DNA of 59,188 nucleotides, from assembly GCF_000759435.1 (NCBI RefSeq), contig NZ_JRJG01000019.1, forward strand, positions 1 through 59,188, written 5' to 3'. The notes below the pieces were generated by a model that was given only the letters and a program-made list of their open reading frames with translations, was not told the DNA's origin and searched no databases. Source of the stretch: Hoeflea sp. BAL378 (GTDB lineage Bacteria; Pseudomonadota; Alphaproteobacteria; Rhizobiales; Rhizobiaceae). Made by a program: the position numbers and the translations under genes. Below, piece after piece: positions 45,155 to 54,851 of the stretch. Position 1 is the first letter of the stretch, and each line of letters opens with the position of its first letter.

Positions 45155-47725
45155 TCAGGCCGTGCTCTTGTCGGCGATGCCCGGCGCGGTTTCGGCCTCG
45201 TCCTCGGCATCCATTCCGGCGCGGAAGGTGTCGGACCTGAGCTTGAACAGGATCAGCACCGGCGCGGCGATGAAGATCGAGGAGTAGGTGCCGATCACCA
45301 CGCCGAAGATCATGGCGAAGGTGAAGGAGCGGATGACTTCGCCGCCGAACAGGAACAGCGCGATCAGCGCCAGCAGCGTCGTCACCGAGGTCAGGATCGT
45401 GCGCGGCAGCATCTGGTTGATCGACAGGTCCAGCAGCGCCGGCAACGGCATCTTCTTGTAGCGCCTCAAGTTTTCGCGGACACGGTCGTACACGACCACC
45501 GTGTCGTTGAGCGAGTAGCCGACGATCGTCAGCACCGCCGCGATACTCGACAGGTTGAACTCTATGCCGGAGATGACGAAGATGCCGATGGTCAGCACCA
45601 CGTCGTGCACCGTGGCGATGATCGCGCCCAGCGCGAACTGCCACTCGAACCGGAACCAGACATAGACCAGGATCGCCAGCAGCGAGGCGATGACCGCGAT
45701 GGTGCCGGCCTGCGCCAGTTCGCCCGACACCGTCGGACCGACAACCTCCACGCGCCTGATGTCGTAGCTTTCCTCCAGTTCGCCGCGCACCAGGGTGATG
45801 GCCGTCTGCTCGGCGTTCTCGCCGCCGCCCTGCGCCTGCAGCCTGATCAGCACTTCGCGGGGCGAGCCGAATTCCTGCGCCTGGATCTCGCCCAGATTGA
45901 GCTCCGACAGCCGCGCCCTTATGTCGCCGACGTCGGCATTGCCCTCCTTGGCCTGAACCTCGATCATCGATCCGCCCTTGAAATCGATGCCGTAATTCAT
46001 GTTGATGGTGGCAAACAGCACCATCGCGATCACCGAGGTCGCCGCCGAGAAAACGAAGGTGAAGCGGCGGAGCTTCATGAAGCGGAAGGTGAAATCGCGG
46101 ATGATCGCATCCAGCGCGCCTTTCGGCATCGACTTGGGCCGGCTGCGCCGCACCCATTCCGCCACCAGCCACCGGGTCAGGGTGAAGGCGGTGAAGACGG
46201 TGGTGACGATACCCACGGCGAGCGTCACGGCGAAGCCGCGCACTGGTCCGGTGCCGAGATAGAACAGGATGATCGCGGCGATCAGCGTGGTTACGTTGGC
46301 GTCGAGGATGGTGGAGAAGGCCTTGCTGAAGCCGGCGTCGATCGCCTGGATCAGCGATCGCCCGGCCCTGTGCTCCTCGCGGATGCGCTCGTAGATCAGC
46401 ACGTTGGAATCGACCGCCATGCCGACGGTGAGCACGATGCCGGCGATGCCCGGCAAGGTCAGCGTCGCTCCCAGCAGGGTCAGGACCGCGATGATCATGA
46501 CCACGTTGGCGATCAGCGCCAGATTGGCGAAGAAGCCGAGCATGCCGTAGGCCACGAACATGAACGCCACCACCAGAACGGCGCCGATGATGCCGGCGAT
46601 TTCGCCGGCGGCGACCGAATCGGCGCCGAGACCGGGGCCGACGGTGCGCTCTTCGATGACCGTCAGCGTCGCCGGCAGGGCGCCGGCGCGCAGCAGGATC
46701 GCCAGGTCATTGGCGCTCTGGACATCGAAATTGCCGGAGATCTGGCCGGTGCCGCCCAGGATAGGCTCGCGGATCACCGGCGCCGAGACCACCTGGTCGT
46801 CGAGCACGATGGCGAACGGCAGGCCGACATTTGCGGTCGTGGCCTGGCCGAAGCGCTGGCCGCCCTTGGAATCGAAGCGGAAAGAGACGACCGGTTCGTT
46901 GGTGCGCTGGTCGTAGCCGGCCTGCGCATCGACGAGGTTTTCGCCCGACACCAGCACGGTGCGTTCCACCAGATAGGGGATCGGCGGATCATCGGTCGAA
47001 TAGAGCACTTCGGAACCTGCCGGCGGCCGGCCCTCGATGGCCTCCTGCACCGGCACCGAGGTATCCACCATCCGGAACGCCAGCTTGGCGGTCTGGTTGA
47101 GCAGGTTCTTCAGCCGCTCCGGATCGGAAAGCCCCGGGACCTGCACCAGGATCCGGTCGACGCCCTGGCGCTGGATCACCGGTTCGGTGGTTCCCAGTTC
47201 GTCGATGCGCTTGCGCACCACCTCGATCGACTGCGCGACCGCCGAGGACACGCGGTAGGTGATGCCCTCATCTGTCAGAAGAATGCGCAACTGACCCGGC
47301 TGGGGTTCCTCGATGGTGGCTTCCGCCACCGTGCCGCCGCCGAACAATCCCGAATTGACCGGCTGGGTAAGCTCGTTCAGCGCCGTCTTGGCCTCGTCGA
47401 CGCGGGCGTCGTCGCGGATGCGGACCTGCACCATCTGGCCGGTTCCCGAAAGCCCCGTATAGCCGATGCCGGCGTCGCGCAGCAGCCGCCGCACGTCGTC
47501 GACCGTCGTCGTCAACCTGTCCTTGATGATGTCCTGGCGATCCACCTGCAACAGCATGTAGGAGCCGCCCTGAAGGTCGAGACCGAGGGTGAGTTTCTTG
47601 GAAGGCGCCCAGTCCGGCAGGCTGTCGGCCTGCTGCTGGCTCAGAAGGTTCGGAAAGGCGAAAACCACGCCGGCGAGAACCGCAAGCCAGATCAGGGTTG
47701 TTTTCCAACGGGAGAAATAAAGCAT
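45155..47725 (-). CDS. secDF: protein translocase subunit SecDF (fusion)
   Basis: Inner-membrane Sec accessory protein of 856 residues in which SecD and SecF are fused. It uses the proton gradient to pull exported proteins from SecYEG. The SecD half begins with a membrane segment and GLDLQGGSYMLLQVD (about 48-62), has the P1 periplasmic domain and membrane segments containing GMAVDSNVLIYERIREE (about 435-450). The SecF half starts near residue 545 and has FKGGSMIEV, the VGYSLNDTVVVYDRVREN motif and a last membrane bundle. It follows yajC (93-bp gap). Confidence 0.96.
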   Translation of the reverse strand: MLYFSRWKTTLIWLAVLAGVVFAFPNLLSQQQADSLPDWAPSKKLTLGLDLQGGSYMLLQVDRQDIIKDRLTTTVDDVRRLLRDAGIGYTGLSGTGQMVQVRIRDDARVDEAKTALNELTQPVNSGLFGGGTVAEATIEEPQPGQLRILLTDEGITYRVSSAVAQSIEVVRKRIDELGTTEPVIQRQGVDRILVQVPGLSDPERLKNLLNQTAKLAFRMVDTSVPVQEAIEGRPPAGSEVLYSTDDPPIPYLVERTVLVSGENLVDAQAGYDQRTNEPVVSFRFDSKGGQRFGQATTANVGLPFAIVLDDQVVSAPVIREPILGGTGQISGNFDVQSANDLAILLRAGALPATLTVIEERTVGPGLGADSVAAGEIAGIIGAVLVVAFMFVAYGMLGFFANLALIANVVMIIAVLTLLGATLTLPGIAGIVLTVGMAVDSNVLIYERIREEHRAGRSLIQAIDAGFSKAFSTILDANVTTLIAAIILFYLGTGPVRGFAVTLAVGIVTTVFTAFTLTRWLVAEWVRRSRPKSMPKGALDAIIRDFTFRFMKLRRFTFVFSAATSVIAMVLFATINMNYGIDFKGGSMIEVQAKEGNADVGDIRARLSELNLGEIQAQEFGSPREVLIRLQAQGGGENAEQTAITLVRGELEESYDIRRVEVVGPTVSGELAQAGTIAVIASLLAILVYVWFRFEWQFALGAIIATVHDVVLTIGIFVISGIEFNLSSIAAVLTIVGYSLNDTVVVYDRVRENLRRYKKMPLPALLDLSINQMLPRTILTSVTTLLALIALFLFGGEVIRSFTFAMIFGVVIGTYSSIFIAAPVLILFKLRSDTFRAGMDAEDEAETAPGIADKSTA

Positions 47726-47818
47726 GTCGCTCTCGGTTCATCCTCGGGGACGAATTAGGGTGGGTAAAACGGCGCTCGGTCAGACGGACAGGAGAGTCCT
47801 CATGTCCGTCCTTTGCGG

Positions 47819-48148
47819 CTATTCCTTGGCGGGCTCGCCCTTGACGCGGACATCGGCGATCAGGCTGCGCACCAGCCGGACCTTGACGCCGTCGGCGATC
47901 TCGACTTCCAGCTCGGCGTCGTCGATGACCTTGGTGACCTTGGCGATGATGCCGCCGCCGGTGATGATCTGGTCGCCGCGCCGCACATTCTTGAGCATTT
48001 CCTCGCGCTTCTTCATCTGCGTGCGCTGCGGCCGGATGATGAGGAAATACATGATCACGAAGATCAGCAGGAATGGCAGGATCGACATCAGGATCTCGCC
48101 GCCGCCGCCGCCGAGGGCGGACTGGGCATAAGCCGGGGTCACAAACAT
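47819..48148 (-). CDS. yajC: preprotein translocase subunit YajC
   Basis: Small Sec accessory protein of 109 residues. A membrane segment (ILPFLLIFVIMYFLIIRPQ, about 24-42) is followed by the characteristic RPQRTQMKKREEML and VRRGDQIITGGGIIAKVTKV. The glycine-rich N terminus is exposed to the periplasm. ATG at 48148 has AGGAG upstream. First gene of the yajC-secDF-DUF498-NDUFAF6-like operon. Confidence 0.95.
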   Translation of the reverse strand: MFVTPAYAQSALGGGGGEILMSILPFLLIFVIMYFLIIRPQRTQMKKREEMLKNVRRGDQIITGGGIIAKVTKVIDDAELEVEIADGVKVRLVRSLIADVRVKGEPAKE

Positions 48149-48209
48149 AAAAAACTCCTTGAGGGTAAGCTTGGAGGAGAGCCCGCAAGGCTCCCCGACA
48201 GTCGAGCGG

Positions 48210-48237
48210 AATATAGTGGCAAGATAGCCGATTGCAA
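48210..48237 (-). promoter_or_regulatory. candidate promoter of the yajC-secDF operon
   Basis: On the minus strand TTGCAA (48232-48237) and TATATT (48210-48215) are 16 bases apart, about 62 bases upstream of the yajC ATG. It lies in the 303-bp divergent region 48149-48451 to the DUF815 gene, where nothing else is identified. Confidence 0.5.
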
Positions 48238-48451
48238 CGCAAACATGGCGGCCCGGAAGCCGATTTGCCCGCTAAATAAGCTTTTCCGCTCCCTCCTGCC
48301 GTGCTACCGGCTTGGGTGCATGTCCCGGCCGGGCGATCTCGCCCCGGCGACGGGCCATGCGCCCCTGAAGTCCCGATCGGCCCTGGCGCGTTCGTTCCGA
48401 CCCATACCGCCACGCGCGCCCGACCGACCCCTCACCAGCCCGGACCATCGC

Positions 48452-49321
48452 ATGCAAGACGAAACCGCCCGCCAGATCCTCGCCGAACTCGCCCGCCTCG
48501 CCAAAGCCGTGGAGGCGCTCGTGCCCGTCCCGCCCGCATCAAACGATTTCGATGCGGCCGACTGCTTTGTCTGGGAAGCCGACAGCCATCGCCTGGCGCC
48601 GGTGCCGCGGCCGAACCGGATCGCCATCACGCTGATCAAGGGCGTCGACCATGTCCGCGACATCCTGGTCGACAACACCCACCGCTTCGCCAAGGGCCTG
48701 GCGGCCAACAATGTGCTGCTGTGGGGCGCGCGCGGCATGGGCAAGTCATCGCTGGTCAAGGCGGTGCACGCGGCGCTGGCCGACGAGCCCGGCCTTCCGG
48801 CGCCGCTCAAGCTGATCGAGATCCATCGCGAGGACATCAACTCCCTGCCCGCGCTCATGGCCCTGCTCCGGCCCGCGCCGGCGCGGTTCATCCTGTTTTG
48901 CGACGACCTCTCGTTCGATCATGACGACACCGCCTACAAGTCGCTCAAGGCGGCGCTCGACGGCGGCATCGAAGGCCGGCCGGACAATGTGCTGCTCTAC
49001 GCCACTTCCAACCGCAGGCACCTGCTGCCGCGCGACATGATCGAGAACGAGCGCTCCACCGCCATCAATCCGAGCGAGACGGTCGAGGAGAAGGTCTCGC
49101 TGTCCGACCGCTTCGGCCTGTGGCTCGGCTTTCACAAATGCTCCCAGGACGAGTATCTGGAGATGGTGGCGGGCTACGCCGCCCATTTCGGGCTTGATGC
49201 GGACCCGGACGCGATCAGGGCCGAGGCGCTGGAATGGTCGACCACCCGCGGCGCCCGCTCGGGCCGCGTCGCCTGGCAGTTCATCCAGGATCTGGCCGGC
49301 CGTCTCGGCAAGGCGATCTGA
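48452..49321 (+). CDS. DUF815 family AAA-type ATPase
   Basis: P-loop ATPase of 289 residues. An N-terminal region (1-75) precedes Walker A WGARGMGKSSLVK (about 90-102), the Walker B-like ILFCDDLSFD (about 150-159) and a sensor segment LLYATSNRRHLLPR. Family members are of unknown function. ATG at 48452 (MQDETARQILAEL) was chosen because the family sequence starts there; the longer frame upstream has no similarity and the ribosome site is weak. It is convergent with nlpD and shares a bidirectional terminator. Confidence 0.85.
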   Translation: MQDETARQILAELARLAKAVEALVPVPPASNDFDAADCFVWEADSHRLAPVPRPNRIAITLIKGVDHVRDILVDNTHRFAKGLAANNVLLWGARGMGKSSLVKAVHAALADEPGLPAPLKLIEIHREDINSLPALMALLRPAPARFILFCDDLSFDHDDTAYKSLKAALDGGIEGRPDNVLLYATSNRRHLLPRDMIENERSTAINPSETVEEKVSLSDRFGLWLGFHKCSQDEYLEMVAGYAAHFGLDADPDAIRAEALEWSTTRGARSGRVAWQFIQDLAGRLGKAI

Positions 49322-49358
49322 CCCGCATCGGCGGTTCGCGCCGACCGATGCTCCAACG

Positions 49359-49393
49359 AAAAAAGGCCGGCGCCCGAAGTGCCGGCCTTTTTC
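49359..49393. terminator. bidirectional rho-independent terminator
   Basis: Symmetric hairpin AAAAAGGCCGGC / GCCGGCCTTTTT with a 9-base loop, lying 37 bases after the DUF815 gene stop and 20 bases after the nlpD stop on the other strand. The A-run on one side and T-run on the other suit both directions. Confidence 0.8.
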
Positions 49394-49413
49394 CGCTTTC
49401 GCCTGGAGGGGCG

Positions 49414-51102
49414 TTATTCGAGATATTTGGTCGGATCGACCGGGGTGGCGTTCTTGCGCACTTCGAAGTGCAGCCGCGGCGTCTTGGCCACGCCCGACAT
49501 GCCGGAGCTGGCGATCACCTGGCCGCGGACCACCTTGTCGCCGCGGGTCACGTTCAGGCTGTTGGCATGGGCGTAGACGGTGACCAGGCCATCATCATGC
49601 CGGAGCAGGACGGTCTTGCCGTATTCCTTGAGGCCGTCGCCCGAATAGATCACCACACCGTTCTCCGCGGCCTTGACCGGGGTGCCTGTCGGCAGCGAGA
49701 TGTCGATGCCGTCGTTGCGCTTGCCGTTCTCGCTCTTGGCGAAGCCGGTGATCACCTGGCCGCGCGCCGGCCAGCGGAACTTGTCGATGCCGGTCGCGGC
49801 CGGGGCGATCGAAGCCGTGTCCGACTTGGCCTTGTCGGCCACGCTGTCGGCCGCAGCCACCGGCGGCGTATAGGGCTTGGGCGCATCGGCACTGGGGACC
49901 GAGGCGGTGGTGGTCGACCGGTCGACCGTCTCCGCGCCCGCGGCCGGAATGACAAGCGACTGGCCGATGCGGATATTCGCCGTCGTCAAGGAATTGGCCT
50001 GCTTGAGCGCATCCACGCTCACGCCGTGCTTGCGGGCGATCTTGCTCAGCGTGTCGCCGCTCGCAACGGTGTAGGCATCCTTCGCAGCGCCGTCTGCCTT
50101 GGAATTGGGTGCGGTCGATGCAAGCGACTGCGGCGAAGCATCCTGGCCGTTGGGGCTGCGCAGCGTCGGGGCCGACGGCAGCACCGCCACGTCCTGGCGC
50201 GGTGCCGGCGCGGGCATCGGAACCCGGTCCTGCTTGGCCTCGCCGCGCAATCCGGTGCCGGAATTGGAGCCGAGCGTCTTCGGATTGCTGTCGGGCGCCG
50301 ACACCGGAGCCTGGCGGGAATACACGTAGACGGGGATCAGCAACTGCCGTCCGGCCGAGACGCGGGACGCGTCATCGATGCCGTTGGCCTTCAGGATCTC
50401 CTCGGCGGGAACGCCGTAGCGCTTGGAGAGATTGTAGATGGTCTCGCCCGGGCCGAGCGTGATCCGGGTTCCACCCGTCGTCGTCCAGCCGGCGCCCTGC
50501 GGCGCGGTGCCGGTCACGATCGGATCGGGCGCCATCACCTGCTCGTTGCTGGCGTAGTTCGGGTTCACCGGCACGGCAGAAGTCAACTGCTGCGGACGTT
50601 CCGGAAACGGCTGGCTTGTCTGTGTCTGGGCGCGGGCGGTCTGGGTCGCCGTGCTCGGCGCGGCCAGCACCGGCTTCGGCGACGGCAGGGCCTGACGCGC
50701 GACCGAAGACGACTGTTGCGATCCGATCAGACCCGACGACGATGCCGAGGCGCGGGCCGCCGATCCCGGAACCGAGCCGGTGGCGGTCGGATCATAGCCT
50801 GCCTGCGACGGGGAACGGTAGTCCCCCGGGAAGGCCTGGGAGACCGAAGCGGGCGCCTGCGGATAGGTACCGGTTTGCTGATAGCCCCCGTTGGACACAT
50901 TCGGCGTGTTGCCGATCCCGGCCATGGGGGCGAGTGACGATGAGGACGGCGCGGGGACCGAAGCCGTCAACAACTGATCCGTGTTGCGGTAGGCGAACCG
51001 GCTCGCATCCGAACTGCAGGCCGCGGCGGACCCGGCCAGAAGAGCGACGCCGAGCAAGCGGGTCACCGAAACACCTGGAACGACAGTTTGTCTGAGACGC
51101 AT
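49414..51102 (-). CDS. nlpD: NlpD-type LysM/LytM lipoprotein
   Basis: Envelope lipoprotein of 562 residues. A signal peptide ends in a lipobox (GSAAAC, Cys about 29), followed by a Ser/Pro/Gln-rich region. Two LysM domains bind peptidoglycan (LGPGETIYNLSKRYGVPAEE... and VASGDTLSKIARKHGVSVDAL...), and a C-terminal M23/LytM domain (about 450-560) follows. In the LytM domain the first zinc His of HxGxD is replaced (NDGIDIS), as in E. coli NlpD, so it is probably an amidase activator and not a hydrolase. The position after surE and pcm supports NlpD. ATG at 51102. Confidence 0.9.
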   Translation of the reverse strand: MRLRQTVVPGVSVTRLLGVALLAGSAAACSSDASRFAYRNTDQLLTASVPAPSSSSLAPMAGIGNTPNVSNGGYQQTGTYPQAPASVSQAFPGDYRSPSQAGYDPTATGSVPGSAARASASSSGLIGSQQSSSVARQALPSPKPVLAAPSTATQTARAQTQTSQPFPERPQQLTSAVPVNPNYASNEQVMAPDPIVTGTAPQGAGWTTTGGTRITLGPGETIYNLSKRYGVPAEEILKANGIDDASRVSAGRQLLIPVYVYSRQAPVSAPDSNPKTLGSNSGTGLRGEAKQDRVPMPAPAPRQDVAVLPSAPTLRSPNGQDASPQSLASTAPNSKADGAAKDAYTVASGDTLSKIARKHGVSVDALKQANSLTTANIRIGQSLVIPAAGAETVDRSTTTASVPSADAPKPYTPPVAAADSVADKAKSDTASIAPAATGIDKFRWPARGQVITGFAKSENGKRNDGIDISLPTGTPVKAAENGVVIYSGDGLKEYGKTVLLRHDDGLVTVYAHANSLNVTRGDKVVRGQVIASSGMSGVAKTPRLHFEVRKNATPVDPTKYLE

Positions 51103-51208
51103 AACTCTACCCAATCAACGCAGTACCAACTGAGATGATTAAAGCGCGTTAGTGTTACTCATCGGTTAAAGCGGCGCGAATCTGTGTATTTTGATGCAGA
51201 TTTAATGG

Positions 51209-51862
51209 TTACAGCGCCAGCGCCAGGCCGGGCGTGAACGGCCGGTAAGGCACTTCGAACAGGTCCTCCCGTTCAAACCGGCTGCCGATCTTGGTCAGCC
51301 GCGCCATATGCGCCGTTCCGCCTTCGGACATGATCGGCGCGAGCATCACCCCTCCTGAGGCGAGCTGGTCGATGAACGGGCGCGGCATGCCGTCAAAAGC
51401 ACAGGTTGCAATGATCCGGTCGAAGGCGCCCTCGCCGTTCATGCCCTTGGCGCCGTCCGCCTGGCGGGCGATCACGTTGGAGATGCCCAGATGGGCGAAC
51501 CGCTGCTGGGCAAGCTGGACGAGCGTCTTGTAGCGGTCGACCGTCACCACCCTTTCGACCATGCGGGCGGCGACCGCGGCCAGAAAGCCGCTGCCGGTGC
51601 CGACATCGAGCATCCGCTGGCCGGGTTCGATCGCCAGCGCCGAGAGCAGCCGCGCCACCAGGTCGGCGCTTTCGGCGAATCCGCCGCAATCGATCGGCAG
51701 CAGCCGGTCCTGATAGGCTGCATCGGCATAGGCCGCGGAGACGAACAGGGTGCGCGGGGTCTGCTCGAGCGCGGTCAGCAGCGCCTTGTCGGCCAGGCCT
51801 TCGGCCCTGAGCCGCAGATACAGGCTGGCGAATCCCTCCTTCTCCAGGAGCCGCACATTCAT
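51209..51862 (-). CDS. pcm: protein-L-isoaspartate O-methyltransferase
   Basis: SAM-dependent repair enzyme of 217 residues that methylates isoaspartyl residues in damaged proteins. Motif I is MLDVGTGSGFLAAV (about 84-97), preceded by the family segment RTLFVSAAYADAAYQDRLLPI and CGGFAESADLVARLL in place of the usual TIS-type substrate loop. It starts 3 bases after the surE stop, so surE and pcm are coupled. The 106-bp gap to nlpD holds no gene. Confidence 0.92.
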   Translation of the reverse strand: MNVRLLEKEGFASLYLRLRAEGLADKALLTALEQTPRTLFVSAAYADAAYQDRLLPIDCGGFAESADLVARLLSALAIEPGQRMLDVGTGSGFLAAVAARMVERVVTVDRYKTLVQLAQQRFAHLGISNVIARQADGAKGMNGEGAFDRIIATCAFDGMPRPFIDQLASGGVMLAPIMSEGGTAHMARLTKIGSRFEREDLFEVPYRPFTPGLALAL

Positions 51863-51865
51863 GCG

Positions 51866-52624
51866 TCAGTCTTCCAGCGCCGCGGCCAGTCTCTCCTGCA
51901 CCGCATGGTTGGTCAGGTCCAGCTTGAGCGGCGTCACCGAGACATAGCCCTGCGAAATGGCCTTGATGTCGCTGTTGGCCTCCGGCGAGAAATCCCGGCG
52001 GCCGAATTTCAGCCAGAAATAGGGAAAGCCGCGCCCGTCATGGCGTTCCTCGATCGACAGCCCATGGGTCATCTGCCCCTGGTCGGTGACGATCACGCCC
52101 TTGACCTCGTCAACCGCGCAATTGGGAAAATTGACATTGAGCAGCGTGCCGGGCGGCAGATCGATGGCGACCAGCTTCTTCAGCAGCGCCGGCGCCAGCG
52201 TCTCGGCGACGTCCCAGGGCAGGATCCTGCCGTCGGAAAAGGTATAGGCCTGGCTCATGGCGATCGAGCGGACGCCGAGCAGGGTCCCCTCCATCGCGCC
52301 GGCGACGGTACCCGAATAGGTCACGTCGTCGGCCACGTTCTGGCCCCCGTTCACCCCGGACAGCACCAGGTCCGGGCCCGGATCCATCAGCCGCCGGATC
52401 GCCATGATGACGCAATCGGTGGGCGTGCCGCGAAGCGCGAATTTCTTGTCGCCCACCTTGCGCAGCCGCAGCGGCTCGGACAGGGTCAGCGAATGGGCAA
52501 GCCCGCTCTGGTCGGTCTCGGGCGCGACGATCCAGACATCGTCGGAGAGCGTGCGGGCGATGCGCTCAAGCACCTCAAGTCCCTCGGCATGAATGCCGTC
52601 GTCATTGGTGATGAGTATGCGCAT
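51866..52624 (-). CDS. surE: 5'/3'-nucleotidase SurE
   Basis: Metal-dependent nucleotidase of 252 residues. The metal site [19 protein letters not shown] at the N terminus is diagnostic, as are [18 protein letters not shown] and [22 protein letters not shown] (in part). ATG at 52624 ([10 protein letters not shown]) with AGGGA seven bases upstream is preferred to TTG at 52630. It lies between serS (26-bp gap) and pcm (3-bp gap), the usual order in Rhizobiales. Confidence 0.95.
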   Translation of the reverse strand: MRILITNDDGIHAEGLEVLERIARTLSDDVWIVAPETDQSGLAHSLTLSEPLRLRKVGDKKFALRGTPTDCVIMAIRRLMDPGPDLVLSGVNGGQNVADDVTYSGTVAGAMEGTLLGVRSIAMSQAYTFSDGRILPWDVAETLAPALLKKLVAIDLPPGTLLNVNFPNCAVDEVKGVIVTDQGQMTHGLSIEERHDGRGFPYFWLKFGRRDFSPEANSDIKAISQGYVSVTPLKLDLTNHAVQERLAAALED

Positions 52625-52650
52625 GGCCAAATCCCTTTGAATACGAAGTT

Positions 52651-53934
52651 CTATGCCTGCTTCTCAATCCTGGTGAGCCCGCCCATATAGGGCCGCAAGG
52701 CCTCGGGCACGGTGATCGAACCGTCGGCGTTCTGGTAGTTTTCCATCACCGCGATCAGGCAGCGGCCGACGGCGACGCCCGAGCCGTTGAGCGTGTGGAC
52801 GAAGCGGGTGGCCTTGTCGCCGGGCTTGCGGCAGCGCGCATTCATCCGCCGCGCCTGGAAATCGCCGCAGACCGAACAGGACGAGATTTCGCGGTAGGCT
52901 TCCTGGCCCGGCAGCCAGACCTCGATGTCATAGGTCTTCTGCGCGCCGAAGCCCATGTCGCCGGTGCACAGCACGATGGTGCGGAAATGCAGGCCGAGGC
53001 GCTTGAGCACGTTTTCCGCGCTCGCCGTCATGCGTTCGTGTTCTTCGAGCGAGGTTTCGGGCGTCGTCACCGACACCAGCTCGACCTTGGTGAACTGGTG
53101 CTGGCGCAGCATCCCGCGCGTGTCGCGGCCCGCCGATCCCGCTTCCGAGCGGAAGCACGCCGTCTGCGCGACATAGCGCTTGGGCAGGTCCTCGTCCGTA
53201 AGGATCTCGCCCGCCGCCATATAGGTCAGCGGCACTTCGGCGGTCGGAATCAGCCAGCGGCCGTCGGTGGTGCGGAACAGATCGTCGCCGAATTTGGGCA
53301 GCTTGTCGGTGCCGTAGGCGGCGGCGTCATTGACCATCAGCGGCGGATTGACCTCGGTGTAGCCATGCTCGCCGGTGTGCAGGTCGAGCATGAACTGGCC
53401 CAGCGCCCGCTCCAGCCGCGCAAGGCCGCCGGTCAGGATGGTGAAGCGCGCGCCCGACATCTTCGCCGCGCGCTCAAAATCCATCATGCCCAGCGCTTCG
53501 CCGAGTTCGTAATGTTCCTTGGGCTTGAAGCCGAGGTCCGGCTTCTCTCCGACCTTGCGTACCTCGACATTGCCGCTCTCGTCGGCGCCGTCAGGCACTT
53601 CGTCGAGCGGAATGTTGGGCAGCACCGAGAGCGCATATTTGAGCGCCTCGTCCAGCTCGCGCTCTTTGGCCTCTCCGGCCTGGAGTTCGTCCTTGATCGT
53701 GGCGACCTCGGCCTTGAGCGCGTCGGCGGTGGCCTGGTCCTTGGCGGCCATGGCCTTGCCGATGTCCTTCGACGCGAGGTTGCGGCGCTCCTGCAGCGCC
53801 TGCAGCATGCCGACATGGCTGCGGCGCGCCTCGTCGAGCGCCACCAGGCGGTCCGCCTGCGGCTCGGCGCCGCGCCTGGCGAGCGCCGCGTCAAGAGCTG
53901 CGGGATTGTCTCGTATCCACTTGATGTCAAGCAT
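52651..53934 (-). CDS. serS: seryl-tRNA synthetase
   Basis: Class II aminoacyl-tRNA synthetase of 427 residues. The N-terminal coiled-coil tRNA-binding arm covers about 25-105. Motif 2 is [21 protein letters not shown] (in part, about 265-285), and motif 3 is [19 protein letters not shown] (about 383-401). Start [15 protein letters not shown] is typical. It follows tatC with a 77-bp gap on the same strand, and is followed by surE. Confidence 0.96.
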   Translation of the reverse strand: MLDIKWIRDNPAALDAALARRGAEPQADRLVALDEARRSHVGMLQALQERRNLASKDIGKAMAAKDQATADALKAEVATIKDELQAGEAKERELDEALKYALSVLPNIPLDEVPDGADESGNVEVRKVGEKPDLGFKPKEHYELGEALGMMDFERAAKMSGARFTILTGGLARLERALGQFMLDLHTGEHGYTEVNPPLMVNDAAAYGTDKLPKFGDDLFRTTDGRWLIPTAEVPLTYMAAGEILTDEDLPKRYVAQTACFRSEAGSAGRDTRGMLRQHQFTKVELVSVTTPETSLEEHERMTASAENVLKRLGLHFRTIVLCTGDMGFGAQKTYDIEVWLPGQEAYREISSCSVCGDFQARRMNARCRKPGDKATRFVHTLNGSGVAVGRCLIAVMENYQNADGSITVPEALRPYMGGLTRIEKQA

Positions 53935-54011
53935 GGCTGGTTCCGGTACTCGAATGACGGCGCCAGCGCCGCGGCCGCTTCAGGTCGCGGTCGCGGCATT
54001 CACCCGGGAGT

Positions 54012-54851
54012 TCAGGCGTCGGCTTTGGGTTCGGCCTCGCCGGACGAACCTGTCTCGCCGGCCTCCGCCAGGGCCGCTCTCGCAGCGCGCTGGCGCTCCA
54101 CGAGTCGGGCGCAATAGATGGCAATCTCGTAAAGAAGGATGGTTGGCAGCGCAAGCCCGATCTGGGAGACCGGATCCGGCGGCGTCAGGATCGCGGCGGC
54201 GATGAAGGCCGCGACAATGGCGTATTTCCGCTTCTCCTTGAGCCCCTCGCTGCTGACCAGGCCGACGCGCGCGAGCAGCGTGGTCACCACCGGCAACTGG
54301 AACACCAGGCCGAAGGCGAAGATCAGCGTCATGATCAGCCCGAGATATTCCGACACCTTGGGCAGCAGCATGATCGAGGCTTCGCCCTCACCGCCGGTCT
54401 GCTCCATCGACAGGAAGAACCACATCACCATCGGCGTGAAGAAGAAATAGACCAGCGCCCCGCCCATCAGGAACAGGATCGGCGACGCGATCAGGAACGG
54501 CAGGAAGGCGCCGCGTTCGTTCTTGTAGAGCCCGGGGGCCACGAACTTGTAGATCTGCGCCGCGATCACCGGAAAGGCGATCACCAGGCCGCCGAACATG
54601 GCGATCTTGATCTGGGTGAAGAAGAATTCCTGCGGCGCGGTGTAGATCAGTTCGATCTTGCGGTGATCGAGCCCCGCCCATTGCACCGCCCAGGTGAAGG
54701 GAATCACCAGGAGGTTGAACAGCGGTTTCGCGAACGCGAAGCACAACAGGAACGCCAGGAAGAAGGCGCCGATCGCCCACATCAGGCGATTGCGCAGTTC
54801 CATCAGGTGCGCGAGCAAGGGCTGCGGCTTGTCTTCGATATCGTCGGTCAC
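54012..54851 (-). CDS. tatC: Sec-independent protein translocase TatC
   Basis: Polytopic membrane protein of 279 residues, the twin-arginine receptor core. The start contains PLLAHLMELRNRLMWAIGAF with the conserved Glu-Leu-Arg patch, and six membrane segments follow up to about residue 250. Conserved pieces include YKFVAPGLYKNERGAFLPF and FGLVFQLPVV. GTG start at 54851 overlaps the tatB stop by 4 bases (GTGA). It is the third gene of tatABC. Confidence 0.96.
   Translation of the reverse strand: MTDDIEDKPQPLLAHLMELRNRLMWAIGAFFLAFLLCFAFAKPLFNLLVIPFTWAVQWAGLDHRKIELIYTAPQEFFFTQIKIAMFGGLVIAFPVIAAQIYKFVAPGLYKNERGAFLPFLIASPILFLMGGALVYFFFTPMVMWFFLSMEQTGGEGEASIMLLPKVSEYLGLIMTLIFAFGLVFQLPVVTTLLARVGLVSSEGLKEKRKYAIVAAFIAAAILTPPDPVSQIGLALPTILLYEIAIYCARLVERQRAARAALAEAGETGSSGEAEPKADA

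Noticed and set aside
45053-47758. Open frame of 901 codons on the plus strand
   Set aside because: It is the antisense shadow of secDF, with His/Gln/Asp/Arg-rich sequence typical of reversed GC-rich coding DNA and no family resemblance.
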